Positions 34,170 to 46,029 of a DNA stretch of 64,000 bases are shown in pieces (position 1 is the stretch's first letter; each line of letters starts with the position of its first letter). This stretch comes from Ophioderma brevispina. Its lineage: Eukaryota; Echinodermata; Ophiuroidea; Amphilepidida; Ophiodermatidae. Under the pieces are notes generated by a model that saw only the letters and a list, made by a program, of their open reading frames with translations, was not told where the DNA came from and searched no databases. Made by a program: the position numbers and the translations under genes. The stretch spans positions 1 to 64,000 of the forward strand of contig JAMKCH010001718.1 in NCBI GenBank assembly GCA_023653785.1. The letters run 5' to 3'.

Positions 34170-36035
34170 GTTTACAATGTAGCGTGCGGGGTGCGTATAC
34201 AAAATTGGCATACACTATAATAATACGCCACAACAAAATACCTGTGCATAAGGGCTGACATTATTCATTACTTCTGTACGGACGAAGTAGGGTAGCAGGT
34301 GATTGCTAACCAGTAGTAGGCATCACCTACTCCAAAGTCCCAACTTCACATACATGGTTTTATATTTTGTGTAATGGTTCACGCTTAACCAGAATTTTGA
34401 GAAAAGATAAAAAGACCACCAAGTTTTTTTCAGTGTGGTCCAAACATGGGGGGGGGGAGCGTTAGAACTGTTTTGTATCTCAAAATATTTTTTTGAGTGT
34501 TGGAACGTGCAGTTTTGAGGAAACTGTAGGCGTTGTTCAGTGTGGGGCCAAAAAGGGGCCATAAGGGGGGGGGGCTGAAGTGGAAAAGGTGATTTTTCCA
34601 AAGTAAAGCACCTATGGCCTTCATATTCGGTGATGAGTGGATTATATAATGATGGTTTTACAATTTAATGTTACCAATAAAATGGCGGAATTTTTCATGG
34701 TTGACTATGGGTAAACGTGTAGGCCCATCTTGCTTTTTAAAAGGGTGACCTTGCGCGCAGGCTTTTTCGTCAAGTTTGCCTATTTGTAACCAAAACTGCG
34801 TATTTATCTGTTATCACATGGATATTAAATTTTTACAGAGCCAAATTTAACTTGTTAAATACGTTTCATAAAGGGTTAAAATTAATTAAAAAAAGAAAAA
34901 ACCTAAAAAATTAAAAAAAGTATAAAAAATTGGTTTTGTTTCTAGGTTACCATTATAATCAAAATTTCCCTCTGTAAAATCTGGACATACATAAACATTG
35001 ACCCATATCCAAATTGTCAGCTCAAACGGCCATTGCGTTACTGAAAAAAAAATCTGCGCGCACCATATCAAGACGCGACAATTCGCAACATGCAGAAATA
35101 TCCTTTTAAATCTAGAAGAAACACTGAATATTTAAATTATGCTGAAATATGCAAATTTATAAACTTTTTAAAAGCTCAACTAAAAATGTGCAGGCAATAA
35201 TTTTTTTACAAAAGTGTATCATCATGGTCTGTCAATGGAATAAAATGGCTTATTTTCTGTATTACTTATATTTATGTGCATTTTTAAACACACCAAAAAC
35301 AATAAAATTACAAAAGAATGTACTGCATAAATTTTGTATTGGAAGAAGAATATGTTCGCTTCAATTTGCGTCACCTTTTTGAGATGATTAAACCGTATTA
35401 ACTCTGGAACCCAACACCCGATTTGAACCAAATAATAAAGCCACATTAAAGCTAAGATTTCAAAGGTTGTTTATATTTAAGTCTCAAAAAGGTGTCCCAA
35501 ACTCCAAAATTCACCAAAAGGACGACTCAAGCCCACCCTAAGAAAGTCCGACTTGTGCTTAAACTGAAGTGGGGACTTGCGGAACTGTTGGAAAGAGGGG
35601 TCTTTAGGGCCACAAATACCCAGTACCTATTCCTTCCATGCAGTGGCTCCCCCCCCCCCCCCCCCCGGTCGGTACGTCAAGCTCTCCCATGTCAGTACTC
35701 CCCTCCCCTGGTTATAACTAAGAAATTAATAACAGTACATTGGTACATCTAGCAGACCTTGACAATTTTAGCCTTTTGAGACTCTCAATACATTAATTGC
35801 AACAGGGTGTGTAAGAGATTCTTAAACAATAAATAAAGTCCTCAAAAGGATCGGGCAGAGATTGGCCTTTAAAGTGATAGACTTGATGAATATGGCTTCC
35901 ATTGGCCAGTTGGTTTGTAATGCATATATTTTGACTCGGGAAGGAAGGGAGAGTGTTTCAATCATTGGCTCTTGGTGTAGGACCAACAGGAAGGAGAGCT
36001 AGCAGAAATCTTGTTTGTCTTAGGGATAATCTCAA
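34170..36035. other. Intronic non-coding DNA with G and C runs
   Basis: G runs at about 34,448 and 34,564. A C run lies at about 35,650-35,667. A 34-nt A-rich word at 34,886-34,919 is identical to 29,621-29,654. A frame at 35,492-35,752 runs through the C run and is not credible. Confidence 0.5.
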
Positions 36036-36039
36036 CAGC

Positions 36040-36171
36040 TTACTCGTCTGGTTTTATGTCATCTGATGATGCTGATGGATCACTTGTCAGACACCTTGCA
36101 ACAACTTTGCCAAGTAATCTAACTGGGGAAACCGTTTGTGTCAAATGCTCACAAGTCAATTGGGTCCTGTG
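36040..36171 (-). CDS. Possible terminal exon, 43 codons plus stop
   Basis: Acceptor GTATTCAG is followed in phase 0 by HRTQLTCEHLTQTVSPVRLL, then GKVVARCLTSDPSASSDDIK and PDE before TAA. The tail has the look of a natural acidic, Ser-rich C terminus. The pyrimidine tract is weak, however, and no upstream exon is recognised. The frame is also open further upstream to 36,237. It would be a minus-strand gene inside the big intron of gene 1. Confidence 0.3.
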   Translation of the reverse strand, partial: HRTQLTCEHLTQTVSPVRLLGKVVARCLTSDPSASSDDIKPDE

Positions 36172-36554
36172 CTGAATACCTTGCCTTTCCCAAATACATA
36201 ATCCATTAATGTTGGTAATGGTAATTTTTATACCCAATAAATTTTGTTACCAATGTCATATAAAAATATTTTAGCTCATTTAAACGGGGAGTGACCTGAT
36301 AATCAACCTTGTCCCCACTGTACCCCATCAAAACTGAGTTTTTGGTGTCAAAGATGAAAGTGTGAGTTTTCTCAATTTAGTTGAAATGCTAAAAAAAAAA
36401 ATGCCAATGCTGCGCCCGCAGGCGGAGTGCCCAGTGTTCTCTGTCTTGGCATTTAGGCCAGGGACTGTTGCTGGGGGGGGGGTCATTACTCCTCCCGCAC
36501 AGCGAGTATGTTTGAATGCGGTACCCATTTCTACTATGGGTTTTAGAGAGAGCC

Positions 36555-36668
36555 AAGAGAGGTAAAGTGTCTTGCCAAAGTGTACATCACATTGGCGACA
36601 GCGGGGCTCAAACCCACAAACTAATGCCTTATGAGGCGTGCTGAGTGCTGATCCACACTGCACCCATA
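36555..36668 (-). mobile_element. tRNA-derived SINE fragment
   Basis: Minus strand: a tRNA-like head GGGTGCAGTGTGGATCAGCA, a CATAA-containing anticodon-like loop and a B box, GGTTTGAGCCCC (about 36,602-36,613). It continues into a conserved-looking body (TTGGCAAGACACTTTACCTC). Bodies of this type, with a CTTGCC-AAG-ACAC motif, occur in deuterostome Deu/V-type SINEs. That family link is from memory and is tentative. Confidence 0.65.
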
Positions 36669-36895
36669 TGCCCACAAATGTAAGTGAAATTTAATTCCCA
36701 TTGAAATGTTTCCTTTTGACGTATGAACAAAAAGTCTTTAAATAGTTGTACTACATGTAGAGGAAATAAACATGCATTCCTGGGGCCAAATTTTGCCACA
36801 TTTTTGGGTCACTTGCAGCCTTAGCAGGGCAAAGATACATACGGATATAGAATGGAAAAGTAAAAACATATGTGACCATTTATTAGGCTGTCATT

Positions 36896-37347
36896 TTAAA
36901 GTAGAGCCAGTATAAACAAATAATATACAATATACTCTATAAAAAATTATTGACTACATATCGGGTGGTTCATTAAAAAAACAGAATTAACCTAACATGA
37001 ATTAAAACCATCTAGTCTGACCAGGTGCTATTTAAAAATCGCGAAGTGTAAACATGTTATGCGATCCGGCGGCATGTTTGCGTCAATACACGCCATAGGA
37101 ATACCCCCCCCCCCCCCCATATGACAGCATCACATGTGAAGGTGTATGACGCTTACTGTGCCGTCCGTATCGCATAACACGTACATATGCCCATACACTA
37201 GCGCGAATTCAAATGCATGTTCAGACAAAACGTTTTATTTCATTTTTATGGTTAGTATGATTCGGTTTTTCGATGAAACTACGGCAATATTTTTAATTTA
37301 TAGTTGTATATTGTATAAAAGTTATTCTTAGTGCAGGTTCTCTTTAA
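36896..37347 (+). mobile_element. TTAA element family A, copy 2
   Basis: TTAA at 36,896-36,899 and 37,344-37,347. Ends AAGTAGAGCC and GGTTCTCTT are diverged. The interior shares CTGTGCCGTCCGTATCGC and TCACATGTGAAGGTGT with the 57,618 copy in the same orientation. A poly-C run (37,105-37,118) lies near the centre. Confidence 0.8.
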
Positions 37348-37592
37348 GATTCTTGCCAAAAGGTCACCAGATGTAAAATAGCATTCCTTATGCAACTTGA
37401 GAAAAGTTGATGTGAAATGAAAGGATTCCATATTGTCCCTAAATTGCCATTGGTCATAATCACTGGATAATGCTGGATTTTCCCTTATTGGGTAATGGAT
37501 GAAATTGAGAGGGGTCAGGAGGACACGTAATTGTTACAAAACATCTGTGTTCACCCAGTTACTCAGATTATTGGCCCCAGAGTTCATATAGC

Positions 37593-38311
37593 GGGTTTCT
37601 ATTGAGCAGGACGGTTATTTCTCCAGATAAAAATTTATCCGGTTGATACTGAGAATAGATGATAGTGCGACCCAAGTTTCTATTGAGCAGCGTTTCCGGA
37701 AAATGCGATTGCGATTTGTCACGGCCTGTTACTTTTACAAGAAAAGCGTCGAGTTCTGCAAGTCAATCGTGTGGTATTGTGGTCGTGACCCTCGCCGAAC
37801 TGTCAGATCAAAGTTGGCGGGAAGAGCGAATGTCCTGAGTCTTAATGCCAATTGAGTTTTAGTCATGGGTAAATGATTCTCCTGCAAGCCCAGCCACACG
37901 TCGTGATAGGTAGAAAAGGATCAGGAGGTATATTACAGAGAAATGTAATAGCAGCACCAAATAAGTAGACAGCGGACGAGAATGGTGATGTTGGCACAAT
38001 GATGCGTGCTACAACCTTTTTAACTAACGTACATCGCGTGATACTGGGGACGGGGTGTCAGGGGTCAATTACTGTGATCATGTGGCGTCAATTTCCGTTT
38101 TGCGTTATGGCACTCTATCGGAACGCTGTGTTGGTTCTATTGACTTTCAACCGTAATTTTTCTGGCAATTATCCTTCCAAACAAGGATAAATACCAGTGA
38201 AAACTTTCATCGGTATAAGCAAGAAAATCAGTAGGACGCTGTGTATTGAGCCAAGTTAATCCTTTTTTGGTCTTACAACCAGCAGGAAAAATAGGTCCCA
38301 ATAGAAACACC
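37593..38311. mobile_element. Possible TIR element with GGTTTCTATTG ends
   Basis: GGGTTTCTATTGAGC at 37,593 is mirrored by CCCAATAGAAACACC ending at 38,311. A second internal AGTTTCTATTGAGCAGCG occurs at about 37,676, so two nested ends may be present. TATA-like flanks on both sides might be the target duplication. No transposase frame. Confidence 0.45.
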
Positions 38312-38440
38312 TATACGAAAGACAAAGCTTCAATCAAAGGGTGAGAGGTTCCTCTGCAGTTCCTAGTTCTACAGTTTTACAAAATTCATTTAGCTGGACC
38401 TGCTCTATTATGTAGGGCTTGTTTGTGATTTGAACTCTTC

Positions 38441-38795
38441 TTAAAGACACTATCAGTGATTCATCAAATTAGGCAAAATATTTTTCAAATGTGATTAAAT
38501 AGCCTGAAAAGTGAAGGATATCTGTAGAATCCTCATAAGTTACTTTTTACCAAACGAAGAAATGACCAGAAAAGAAGAAAACAGCAGCAGTGTTCAAGTA
38601 AGATATAAATCTCCAATTATGTGTTGATTACGTGTCTGTACGGCTCTAAAATATCCGATTTGTACTTATTAGTTTGCTTCTGGTCTTTATTCATTTTGTA
38701 CGGAATGTTAGGATACCTGTACGTGTTACAGACATTATAAAATTGATTTTTGATGATTTTTTTTTGATTTTCTGATTTAGAAAGAACACATTAGG
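38441..38795 (-). mobile_element. TTAA element family B, copy 3 (inverted)
   Basis: TTAAAGACACTATCAGTGAT begins at 38,441. Its interior matches the other copies only as reverse complement (AGAAAAGAAGAAAACAGC against GTTTTCTTCTCTTTCT). The far end is decayed, so 38,795 is approximate. Confidence 0.75.
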
Positions 38796-38799
38796 GCCA

Positions 38800-39880
38800 T
38801 AATTGACAAGGTAAAATATGTGTTCCCTAACTGTGTGTAAAATTCAGGAATGGGCAAGTGTTGATTCAAGCAGGATTTACAGTATCGATTCTAGGATATT
38901 TAAAATGTTTATGACCAGTTTCCCAGTTTAAAGGGCCCCCAATAATGCACGTGTGCTGAAGCTGGAGACCATACAACTTCGACTCACATTATGAAAGTGA
39001 TCAGGCAAGTAGAAGGAAAGTCGTTGTTTACAGTGTAGGACTTGTTGGCGAGACCACTCAATCTTTAGTCTCTGGTGGGATTTATATTATTGTTTCATTA
39101 TTCCTGCCAACCAACCCAATTTAATCAGAATTATCCCGATTTTCACAGGACTGACTTTTAAAATAAGATGGTGCTCGGTTATTTAAAGCTCTTGTATGGT
39201 CGTATCAGGGGGAGCTTTAAGGATAGTGTTCGATGGCATATAAATTTTACCAAAATGCCAAGGAGAGTTTAGACCCAAGGGGAGCTTTAAACCTCTTCCT
39301 ATAAAGGCATAAGGAGAGCTTGCGGGAAAGCTATCACGCTCACTCTCCTTAAAAGTCAGTCTCTGTTTCAACTTCCTCAGAAGCCAAAAATTTTGTGATA
39401 TCCCAATTTCCAACTTTCCGAGTGGAGAGAAAAGTAAAAACAAGAAAAAGATAAAGTCAATCGTAAAAGAACTTGATATAAATGAAACTAGTATGAGTTT
39501 TCCGCAGTCCGTTATGGAAAGTTATAAAACGGAAGTACGTTCCCCCCCCCCCCCACAAAAAAAAAATGTGTCGAAAGATCCTCTTTAATAAAGTAAAAAG
39601 GTATTAAAAAGTAAGAAAACAAGTAAATGATTTAACACAAAGTTAAGGAACTCAAGAGGACAGATCTTTACAAAGTGAATAAAAACACAGATTTCAATGT
39701 ACAAGTCAGTTAAAATAGTTTCCCACATCAATTTTCTCCCAACTATCGGATGGTGCTTCACATTAATATTTTTATCCCTAACAAGGCTCTACACCACAAA
39801 AAAGCACACAATGTAATAGTGTGGTATATTGTGGTATATATAGTTACAGTGAACACCGCAATATTTGTGGCTAGTCTTGT
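38800..39880. other. Intronic non-coding DNA
   Basis: GGGGAGCTTTAA is present twice (about 39,211 and 39,280). C run at 39,542-39,554. No gene is supported. Confidence 0.45.
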
Positions 39881-39924
39881 GGTAGGTTGATCTATTGCCA
39901 TTGACAAATAAGTGTCCGGCCTTA

Positions 39925-40069
39925 CATTCAGTACATACCCGCACCGACCCTGCGCCCATGTAAGCTATACACCAGGTGTCCCCTTCCCTGGGCCCGCACT
40001 TTTCTCTTGGACAGCCTTGGTACATCGTGTGGCTATGGTTGGTGCAGCTTTGGTTTATGTACTGGTGAG
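39925..40069 (-). CDS. Ambiguous exon-like block (Cys-rich on minus strand)
   Basis: Minus strand: acceptor ACTCACCAG at about 40,070 and an open frame with SCTNHSHTMYQGCPREKCGP, then REGDTWCIAYMGAGSVR. A GTATGT donor follows near 39,936. Cysteine spacing suggests an extracellular disulfide-rich segment. The plus strand is also exon-like: it ends at GTGAGT at 40,070 and encodes a hydrophobic VAMVGAALVYVL tail. A further plus-strand block ends at GTAAGT at 40,249. I cannot decide the strand, and phases of the two plus-strand blocks do not fit each other. Confidence 0.25.
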
Positions 40070-40254
40070 TATATTGTTAGGTTTTTTTATCTTGATGAGT
40101 TAACTCCAATGTGGTATAGTTATCTTTCCTTTCCTTTGTACCTTTATAGGTATGAATTATCTAACTACTAAGCACACACCCACAATTATACCAAATCAAA
40201 TCTCATGTGGAGTGTGGTGGTCTATGGGAAGGCAAGGACATGTATGAGGTAAGT

Positions 40255-41603
40255 TGTGCGTGGTACATGTATATATTGTGATATGTGGTACGTCTAACAA
40301 TATATACGCCTTGACCTTCTTAGTGTTAGGGTATAAGACTTATGTAATGTTGTTTTCCATTTTGCGTTTTCGTTTTTCTCCCAATTTTGGATGGTTGCAT
40401 TCACAGTTTATATACTTTTTATTAACCATTGACACCTGTGATATGCTCAGGGCTTAACTTAAAATAAGGATTCAGATCAAGGAGCAGTTTTGCAATTTGT
40501 TTCACCATTTATTGCTATGCGTCTAGGCCCAATATGGTTTTGTTTTCAAAACCAAGGGGTGGGTTGGTCTTAGCTGGGGTAAATTTCCTCCAGTCCCTGT
40601 TGTATTTCAAAGCTCGGATATGCTCTGTATTTGAAGGTTATAAAATGGGTTTTGAGATAATTTTTTAAAAATGTTTCAGTTTTTTAATTTTTGTATGTAA
40701 AATTTTTTATTAAAACATAACTGCATAGTAGTCTATGAAGAGATTAAAATGGTTTCTGCTTTCTAACCTTATTTTTCCTTTCACATTGTAATTCAATTGT
40801 ATCACTCAATTCATTTTCATGAAGAACATCGCATTTTGCAACATATGTATGTTAGTAGTGCAGGAGGTGTAACAAAACTAAAACTGAAAGAAGGAAATTC
40901 CCTTTTAGAGACATTGTTAAGATAGTAAGAATATCGTCAAATAAGATGCAGTTTCTTCCCCCAAAATTCCCCTAAAGACATGTGAAAACTGCAAAGTTGA
41001 TCTTCAGAAAAGTTTGAGAAAAGGAAGAGAAGCTACATGTGGTGACATGAGACTGTCCATGTAAGCCTTAAAAATGTTCAAAATTCTGAAAAGTTTATGA
41101 GTTAGGGCCTATTGAGGGTGTGGATGATGGTTAAGTGATAGGCAGAGATGGGAACTGTGTTAAAATGATCATGCCACACCCACAAAAGATACTTTCTGCA
41201 ATGACACCAAAAACCACATCTAATTGGATCCATGGCATTCGTAATACTTTCAATTTAAGCAAAATTATATAACAATGATGTGAAAGTGAATAAGTTGTCA
41301 ACTTTCACTCTCAGACATTGCCTGAAGAATGGAAGTAAGGTTTTGAACCATGAAATGAGTGACAGTACAAAAGGATATTCTTGACATTTGAGAATGTAAA
41401 AGTTTCAATACTCTGCAAGAAAGTTTGCCTGTTTTACAGGATAAACTTTCACATGAAGTGAAATACATGTGTTCAATGTAGGTTAAAGAGGCATTTCGTG
41501 TGATTCCAGGGAATCTGTTTGTTCATGTTTCACTGGATATCCTTGAAGAAAAGCTTATTCACAAAATTTTTAGTTGATTGCGATTCTGTGCGGAATTTCT
41601 GTA
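40255..41603. other. Intronic non-coding DNA
   Basis: No repeat family or exon is supported. Confidence 0.45.
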
Positions 41604-41609
41604 CGTTAC

Positions 41610-41833
41610 CAGGGTGTCACCAGCCAAAATTTAGTGCCGGGTAAATTTGACCATTAAATAAATTTGCTTTAAAATACTGAATCAAGTTGCAATAGTAGAA
41701 TTTCATAGCTGTTTTAAGGTCAATTGGCATTTTAGTGCCGCGGCCAAGGCATATAAATTCCTTGAGAGCCGGTTAATTTGGCTGAGTGCCGGTGGTGCCG
41801 CCCCGTGCCGCCAGGGCGTAGTGACAACCCTGC
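41610..41833. mobile_element. hAT-like MITE, ~224 bp
   Basis: The left end CAGGGTGTCACCA and the mirrored right end TAGTGACAACCCTG form an inverted repeat. CGTTAC occurs directly outside both ends (41,604-41,609 and 41,834-41,839), consistent with a decayed 8-bp target duplication. GTGCCG words repeat internally. It sits 210 bp before exon 2 of gene 1. Confidence 0.6.
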
Positions 41834-42041
41834 CGTTACGACAGAAAAATACCAACTTGACGAATTTCTAAAGATACGACCAAATTGCATGTAAGATAAG
41901 GCATGGATTACAGATGATATTAAAAATCTAAACTTTTTTAAAGTAAGTGGGGAACGAGGTTGTTAGCAAGTATATTAAAGTCACTGTTGATTTGTCAAAA
42001 TGCATTTCCAACTGTCTTTCATTTTGGAAACACACACATAG

Positions 42042-42125
42042 CTATGGATGACCCCAAGAGCTTCTCTGTCAATGAGGAATCCAAGTCAATGAAAACCAAG
42101 AGCAAAACAGCACCTACTGGTACAG
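42042..42125 (+). CDS. Unidentified gene 1, second exon (84 nt)
   Basis: Acceptor ACACACACATAG and donor ACAG|GTGAGG bound an 84-nt exon. Two leading bases complete a codon with the first exon's final G. The frame then reads MDDPKSFSVNEESKSMKTKS and KTAPTGT, and it leaves in phase 1 again. It is a short, Ser/Lys-rich, probably disordered linker. Both junctions are phase 1, so it could be skipped without changing frame. Position about 16 kb after exon 1 implies a large intron, which holds several mobile elements. Further small exons in between may have been missed. Confidence 0.62.
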
Positions 42126-42129
42126 GTGA

Positions 42130-44320
42130 GGGTGGGGGTTGAGGTTTGGGTGTATCCCTAAATGCCACAAAAGGGCCAAAAGGTCTACTTTTGCTGCTGA
42201 ATTGTTTGTATAAAAGGTCCAAAATTTAGAAAATTTTTAAAAATGTTACTTTTTGGTGTGGGTGGATCAAAAATTCCAACAAAGGACCATTTTAGGGGGT
42301 TAGGTCTACTTGAACCAGAAAATTTCAATTTGTAACCATCAATTCAATGAATGAGGGTTATTGCAATCGAGAGCGGCGTGTTTAATGTCGGCTCTTATTT
42401 CTCTACTAGTCGGGCGTTTATTGCATTTCTGACAAAAAAGCTGCCTAGTGGGATTAGACACATGGGAATTCGTTGTGGGCTTGATTTTTTAAATCAGTGA
42501 CGGTCGTCAGTTTGGGTAAACTTTTGTATCTTTTTGTCAAGTTGTTGGACATCATTTGATGCCACGCTTGTCGTCCTTCTTACTGAATTGCCTATTGGTT
42601 TAGGTGTGCACCTATTAACCGGTCCTAGTGGGGTTCTTCAGGCGAAAATGAAATGGTGATCATGTTACCATATCTACAAGGGCTTACAAGGTACTGAGGT
42701 CAAACACAAGGGCGAGTTCATTTGACTTGAGTAGATTTAGTGATGAAACAAATATTCCCTGGTATGAAGGTGGCCCGACCATAATAGAGATGACACAAAA
42801 GAAGTTGTTTTACTGAGATCAGACTTGAGTGATGTTAATAACTCGGGGGTATAGGGGGATTTTCAACAAAGTTTCCAAAGAATATTCAGCATAAGTAGGT
42901 AGAGCGACCCAAATTGCCTACTTAAACCTGCAAAAATATCAAATCCGTACCTTAGCAATTTTGGTATCGTGGATTCGTCCTCTGTTGAAGGCAAGCTTTT
43001 TCCATTATGGCATTTAGTATACTGACTATGCATTAAGTTTACGGTATGGGATGGATGAAATGAAAAGTTGGGTTTGTTGGTTGCACGGCCAAGTGTGTAG
43101 AATTTTTAGTTTATGTATATTGGTTCTATTTGCGAGGTGTTGAGAAACTATTTGGTGGTGTCCGCTGAGAAACCTTATCTGGTTTGTATTATTAAGTCTG
43201 GTTGGTGTTTTCGACATGAAAGGACATTGCGTGGCTGTTCCTCTAAACAATGTTGCACCACGTTGACCGTTTTTTAATGGCACCTTGGAACTGTGAAAAG
43301 CAGCGCAGTTCTGGAATTAATTATAAGTGGTCCTTGAAAGTTGAAGGACACTTAATATACATTTCTAGAAAATATGATTAAACAAAAGCGGGTATTCATT
43401 GCGACAGCAGGACATATTACGGAATATTTTTAATAACCCTTACACTGCGATAATATAATCTATTGCGAGTTGGAACGACAAACACGCTTGCCTGACTTTT
43501 GACGGGTTTTAGATATTACTTTTGTGTCGCCGGCTGCCTCCCACTAAATGATTGGCCTAACATTCGAACTTTTACATTTGTTAATATCCCGCTTCGTTGA
43601 AAAACGGAAAATGTTGAAATAAGTGGCGGTAAGAATATCAATACTAAGCGCGGAATTTGGAACAAATCTGCCAGAAATTCCTACATTTGACTAGGAATAT
43701 CCTAAAAATCGTTCAACAAGAGTCAGGGAAATTTGTCAGTAGTAATTCCTCTATTTTTGATCGAGGAATTCCTTCAAAGTGGCCTGAAACATACGAAAAT
43801 TTAATAGAGAAAACCCATTTTTTTAAAACCCGACAATTTTCTATGCCCCTACCAGTATGCAATGACCTCTCTGATTATACTTATTATGGTTTAACCAAGC
43901 GTCAATGTATTGCTGTAAAAGAGAGACTATATACGATTGTTATCGAAGCTTGCTGCAAATACAGAGCATTGTACGGCATTGCCGTGGAAACCTGGAGTGT
44001 GAATGTTACCTGTTTAGTGTACATTTGCCGAACCTTCCACACGGATAGTCAAAGAAGCACGGAACAAGCATCATATTGAGTATGTTTTAGAGTGGGCCGA
44101 ACCTTAAATGACCCTGAATGACCTTTGGCCCCATTTTGTCAATATATATTAAGAAATCACTTCTGCAACTAAAATGCTATGACAAAAATTAAAGGAACCT
44201 GCAGTCAGGACTTTTACTGGTATGGCAAGAATGACCCTTATGGTGACCCATGTGCCCTTTTAACTTAGTGGCCCTATTGTGACTTGACCCCATATGGTCA
44301 AAATCCTTATATTAAAAAGC
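42130..44320. other. Intronic non-coding DNA
   Basis: A 140-codon frame at 43,657-44,079 has no domain, and its start lies in an ordinary AT-rich context. One frame of this size is about what chance would give here. Confidence 0.4.
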
Positions 44321-44324
44321 GTAT

Positions 44325-44594
44325 GCAAAATGGCTGAGATAGAGTCGCCCGAAAGACGCAACCCCCAAACCAAAAGTTGCAGGTTTTTGGCTTTCAATGG
44401 CCACTGGGTGGTACAACGCAGCAATACGTGTGTATATTGATTTTACAATAGAGGTTTCCGACTGGATGAGCGAGAAAGCCTACTATGCCCAATATGATTG
44501 TGGTCCGCGTGCGTGTCTCAGTGGTCCAGTACCACTGTAGTGCCCCATTTGGGGGTTTGCGTCTTCGGGCCTATTTCTATCGCAGCCATTTCTG
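44325..44594. mobile_element. Inverted-repeat MITE, ~270 bp, ~44-nt TIRs
   Basis: The left arm reads GCAAAATGGCTGAGATAGA and continues CCCGAAAGACGCAACCCCCAA. It is mirrored by the right arm TTGGGGGTTTGCGTCTTCGG with ATAGAAATAGG/CGCAGCCATTTCTGC. The arms pair over most of 44 nt, so the element could fold into a long hairpin. Superfamily is not assigned because the target duplication is unclear. Confidence 0.72.
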
Positions 44595-45404
44595 CACGTT
44601 TTTTTACAAGCATGTATAAATGAAAGAGCAAGACCTCAGACAATAAGATGTATATTTCGAAAACATTTCAAAATGGTAGGACTTTGACACAATACTGGAT
44701 CGAAAAAACATGTTCGAGATAGATACGTTTGGTGCCAGGTGTACAACCGCCAATACACGGCCCCAATTACGCGGTGCTTCAATTACAGATGGATCGATCT
44801 TACCAGGATCTTAAAAAAAAGGGTAAAATGGCAGCTCACGTGATTCGTCGTTTGGGATATTTTTAGATATATGTAAATTAAAAATTAATTTTGGAATTAA
44901 AAAATTAACATAGGTAAGTAAAAACAACATTTTATGGTTTAAGATGATATTATGATCGAATGCAAAGCCGGGTAACCCGATTACGAAAACGATTTATGGT
45001 TGCAAGATTGCATTCCGTGAAGCCCAAATTGGCAGTCGTTAACTTGTTATGACCGTTTAAACGAACGAAATACAGACCGTGAGTGTAAAGGATAGGAAAT
45101 TAAACGGTATATAACTCCCAGCTCAATTTCTGACATCGTTTTTATCCCCGACTTCGGAATGGACCAGCCACAGCAATTCTTTTCTATTTAACATTTAAAC
45201 TGCTATAGGCTATTTTGCCTGTGTCAAGTCAAGTGGAACAAATTACTCAGTGGTTGCAAAGGGAAGGCGCCTACAAGATATGAACCTGTTTGATTTTGTG
45301 ATTTGTGTGACTTTTTGAATATTGCTCCATCATTGCCATGAATGTCCCAAAAGGTTGTTAAGTTTGTTATAATTATTTTAGTGTCTGGTTGTGGACTTTG
45401 TTCC

Positions 45405-45860
45405 ACTGAAAGTCCCTAAACGGGGGCTGGTAGACGGCGGAGCCCTGTCAATTTTATGAAGAAAAATATAAAAAGATTATTTTAAAGAGCTCTATCTCAT
45501 GATGCCAGTTCATATGTTTGTAGATGGCTCCGTTTTTCAAGTTAGGAGCCTTTTAAAGTTGACTTTTACTTCGGACCCCATTTTTTTTTCCACATTCAAT
45601 TTTTAAAAATCTCCATAGGACTTGATTCCTACTGACAGTTCCTTAAATGGGGCGTTCAAGACGGCGACGCCCTGTCACTTTTTTTTGGGAACGTTGATTT
45701 TAAAGAGCTCTATCTCATGTTGCAGTTTACATGTTTGTAGGTGGCTCCGTTTTCAAGTCGAACTTTTTCAAGTTGACTTTACTTCCAACCTTTCATGTCA
45801 TTCTTTTAAAAAAAATCTAACGGACTAAGTTTCCTGTGACAGTTCCTTAATGTGGAAGCT
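45405..45860 (+). repeat. Tandem duplication, unit ~218 bp
   Basis: AAAGAGCTCTATCTCATG occurs at 45,484 and 45,702 (spacing 218). Each is preceded by ACGGCGGAGCCCTGTCA or ACGGCGACGCCCTGTCA and followed by ATGTTTGTAGATGGCTCCG or its variant. A third, truncated unit begins GACAGTTCCTTAA at about 45,839. Confidence 0.82.
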
Positions 45861-45954
45861 TTCAATTGATCTTTAAGACAATATCCATTGGACTGAATCC
45901 ATATTGAGGACCTAGGTATTACACTTAAAGGCCTCACTAAATTTAAAAAAAAAA

Positions 45955-46015
45955 TCTCCTGATTCCAAGATCAAATCGCCCTGATTCCAAATTCAATCTC
46001 CCTGATTCCAAAATA
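45955..46015 (+). repeat. Short tandem CCCTGATTCCAAA repeat
   Basis: CTCCTGATTCCAAGATCAAA, CCCTGATTCCAAATTCAAT and CCCTGATTCCAAAATATCAA follow one another, with a period near 21-22 bp. Confidence 0.75.
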
Positions 46016-46029
46016 TCAATGTTGGCAGC

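Noticed and set aside
43657..44079. 140-codon plus-strand open frame
   Set aside because: No recognisable domain, no splice sites and ordinary AT-rich composition. Kept only as a note.
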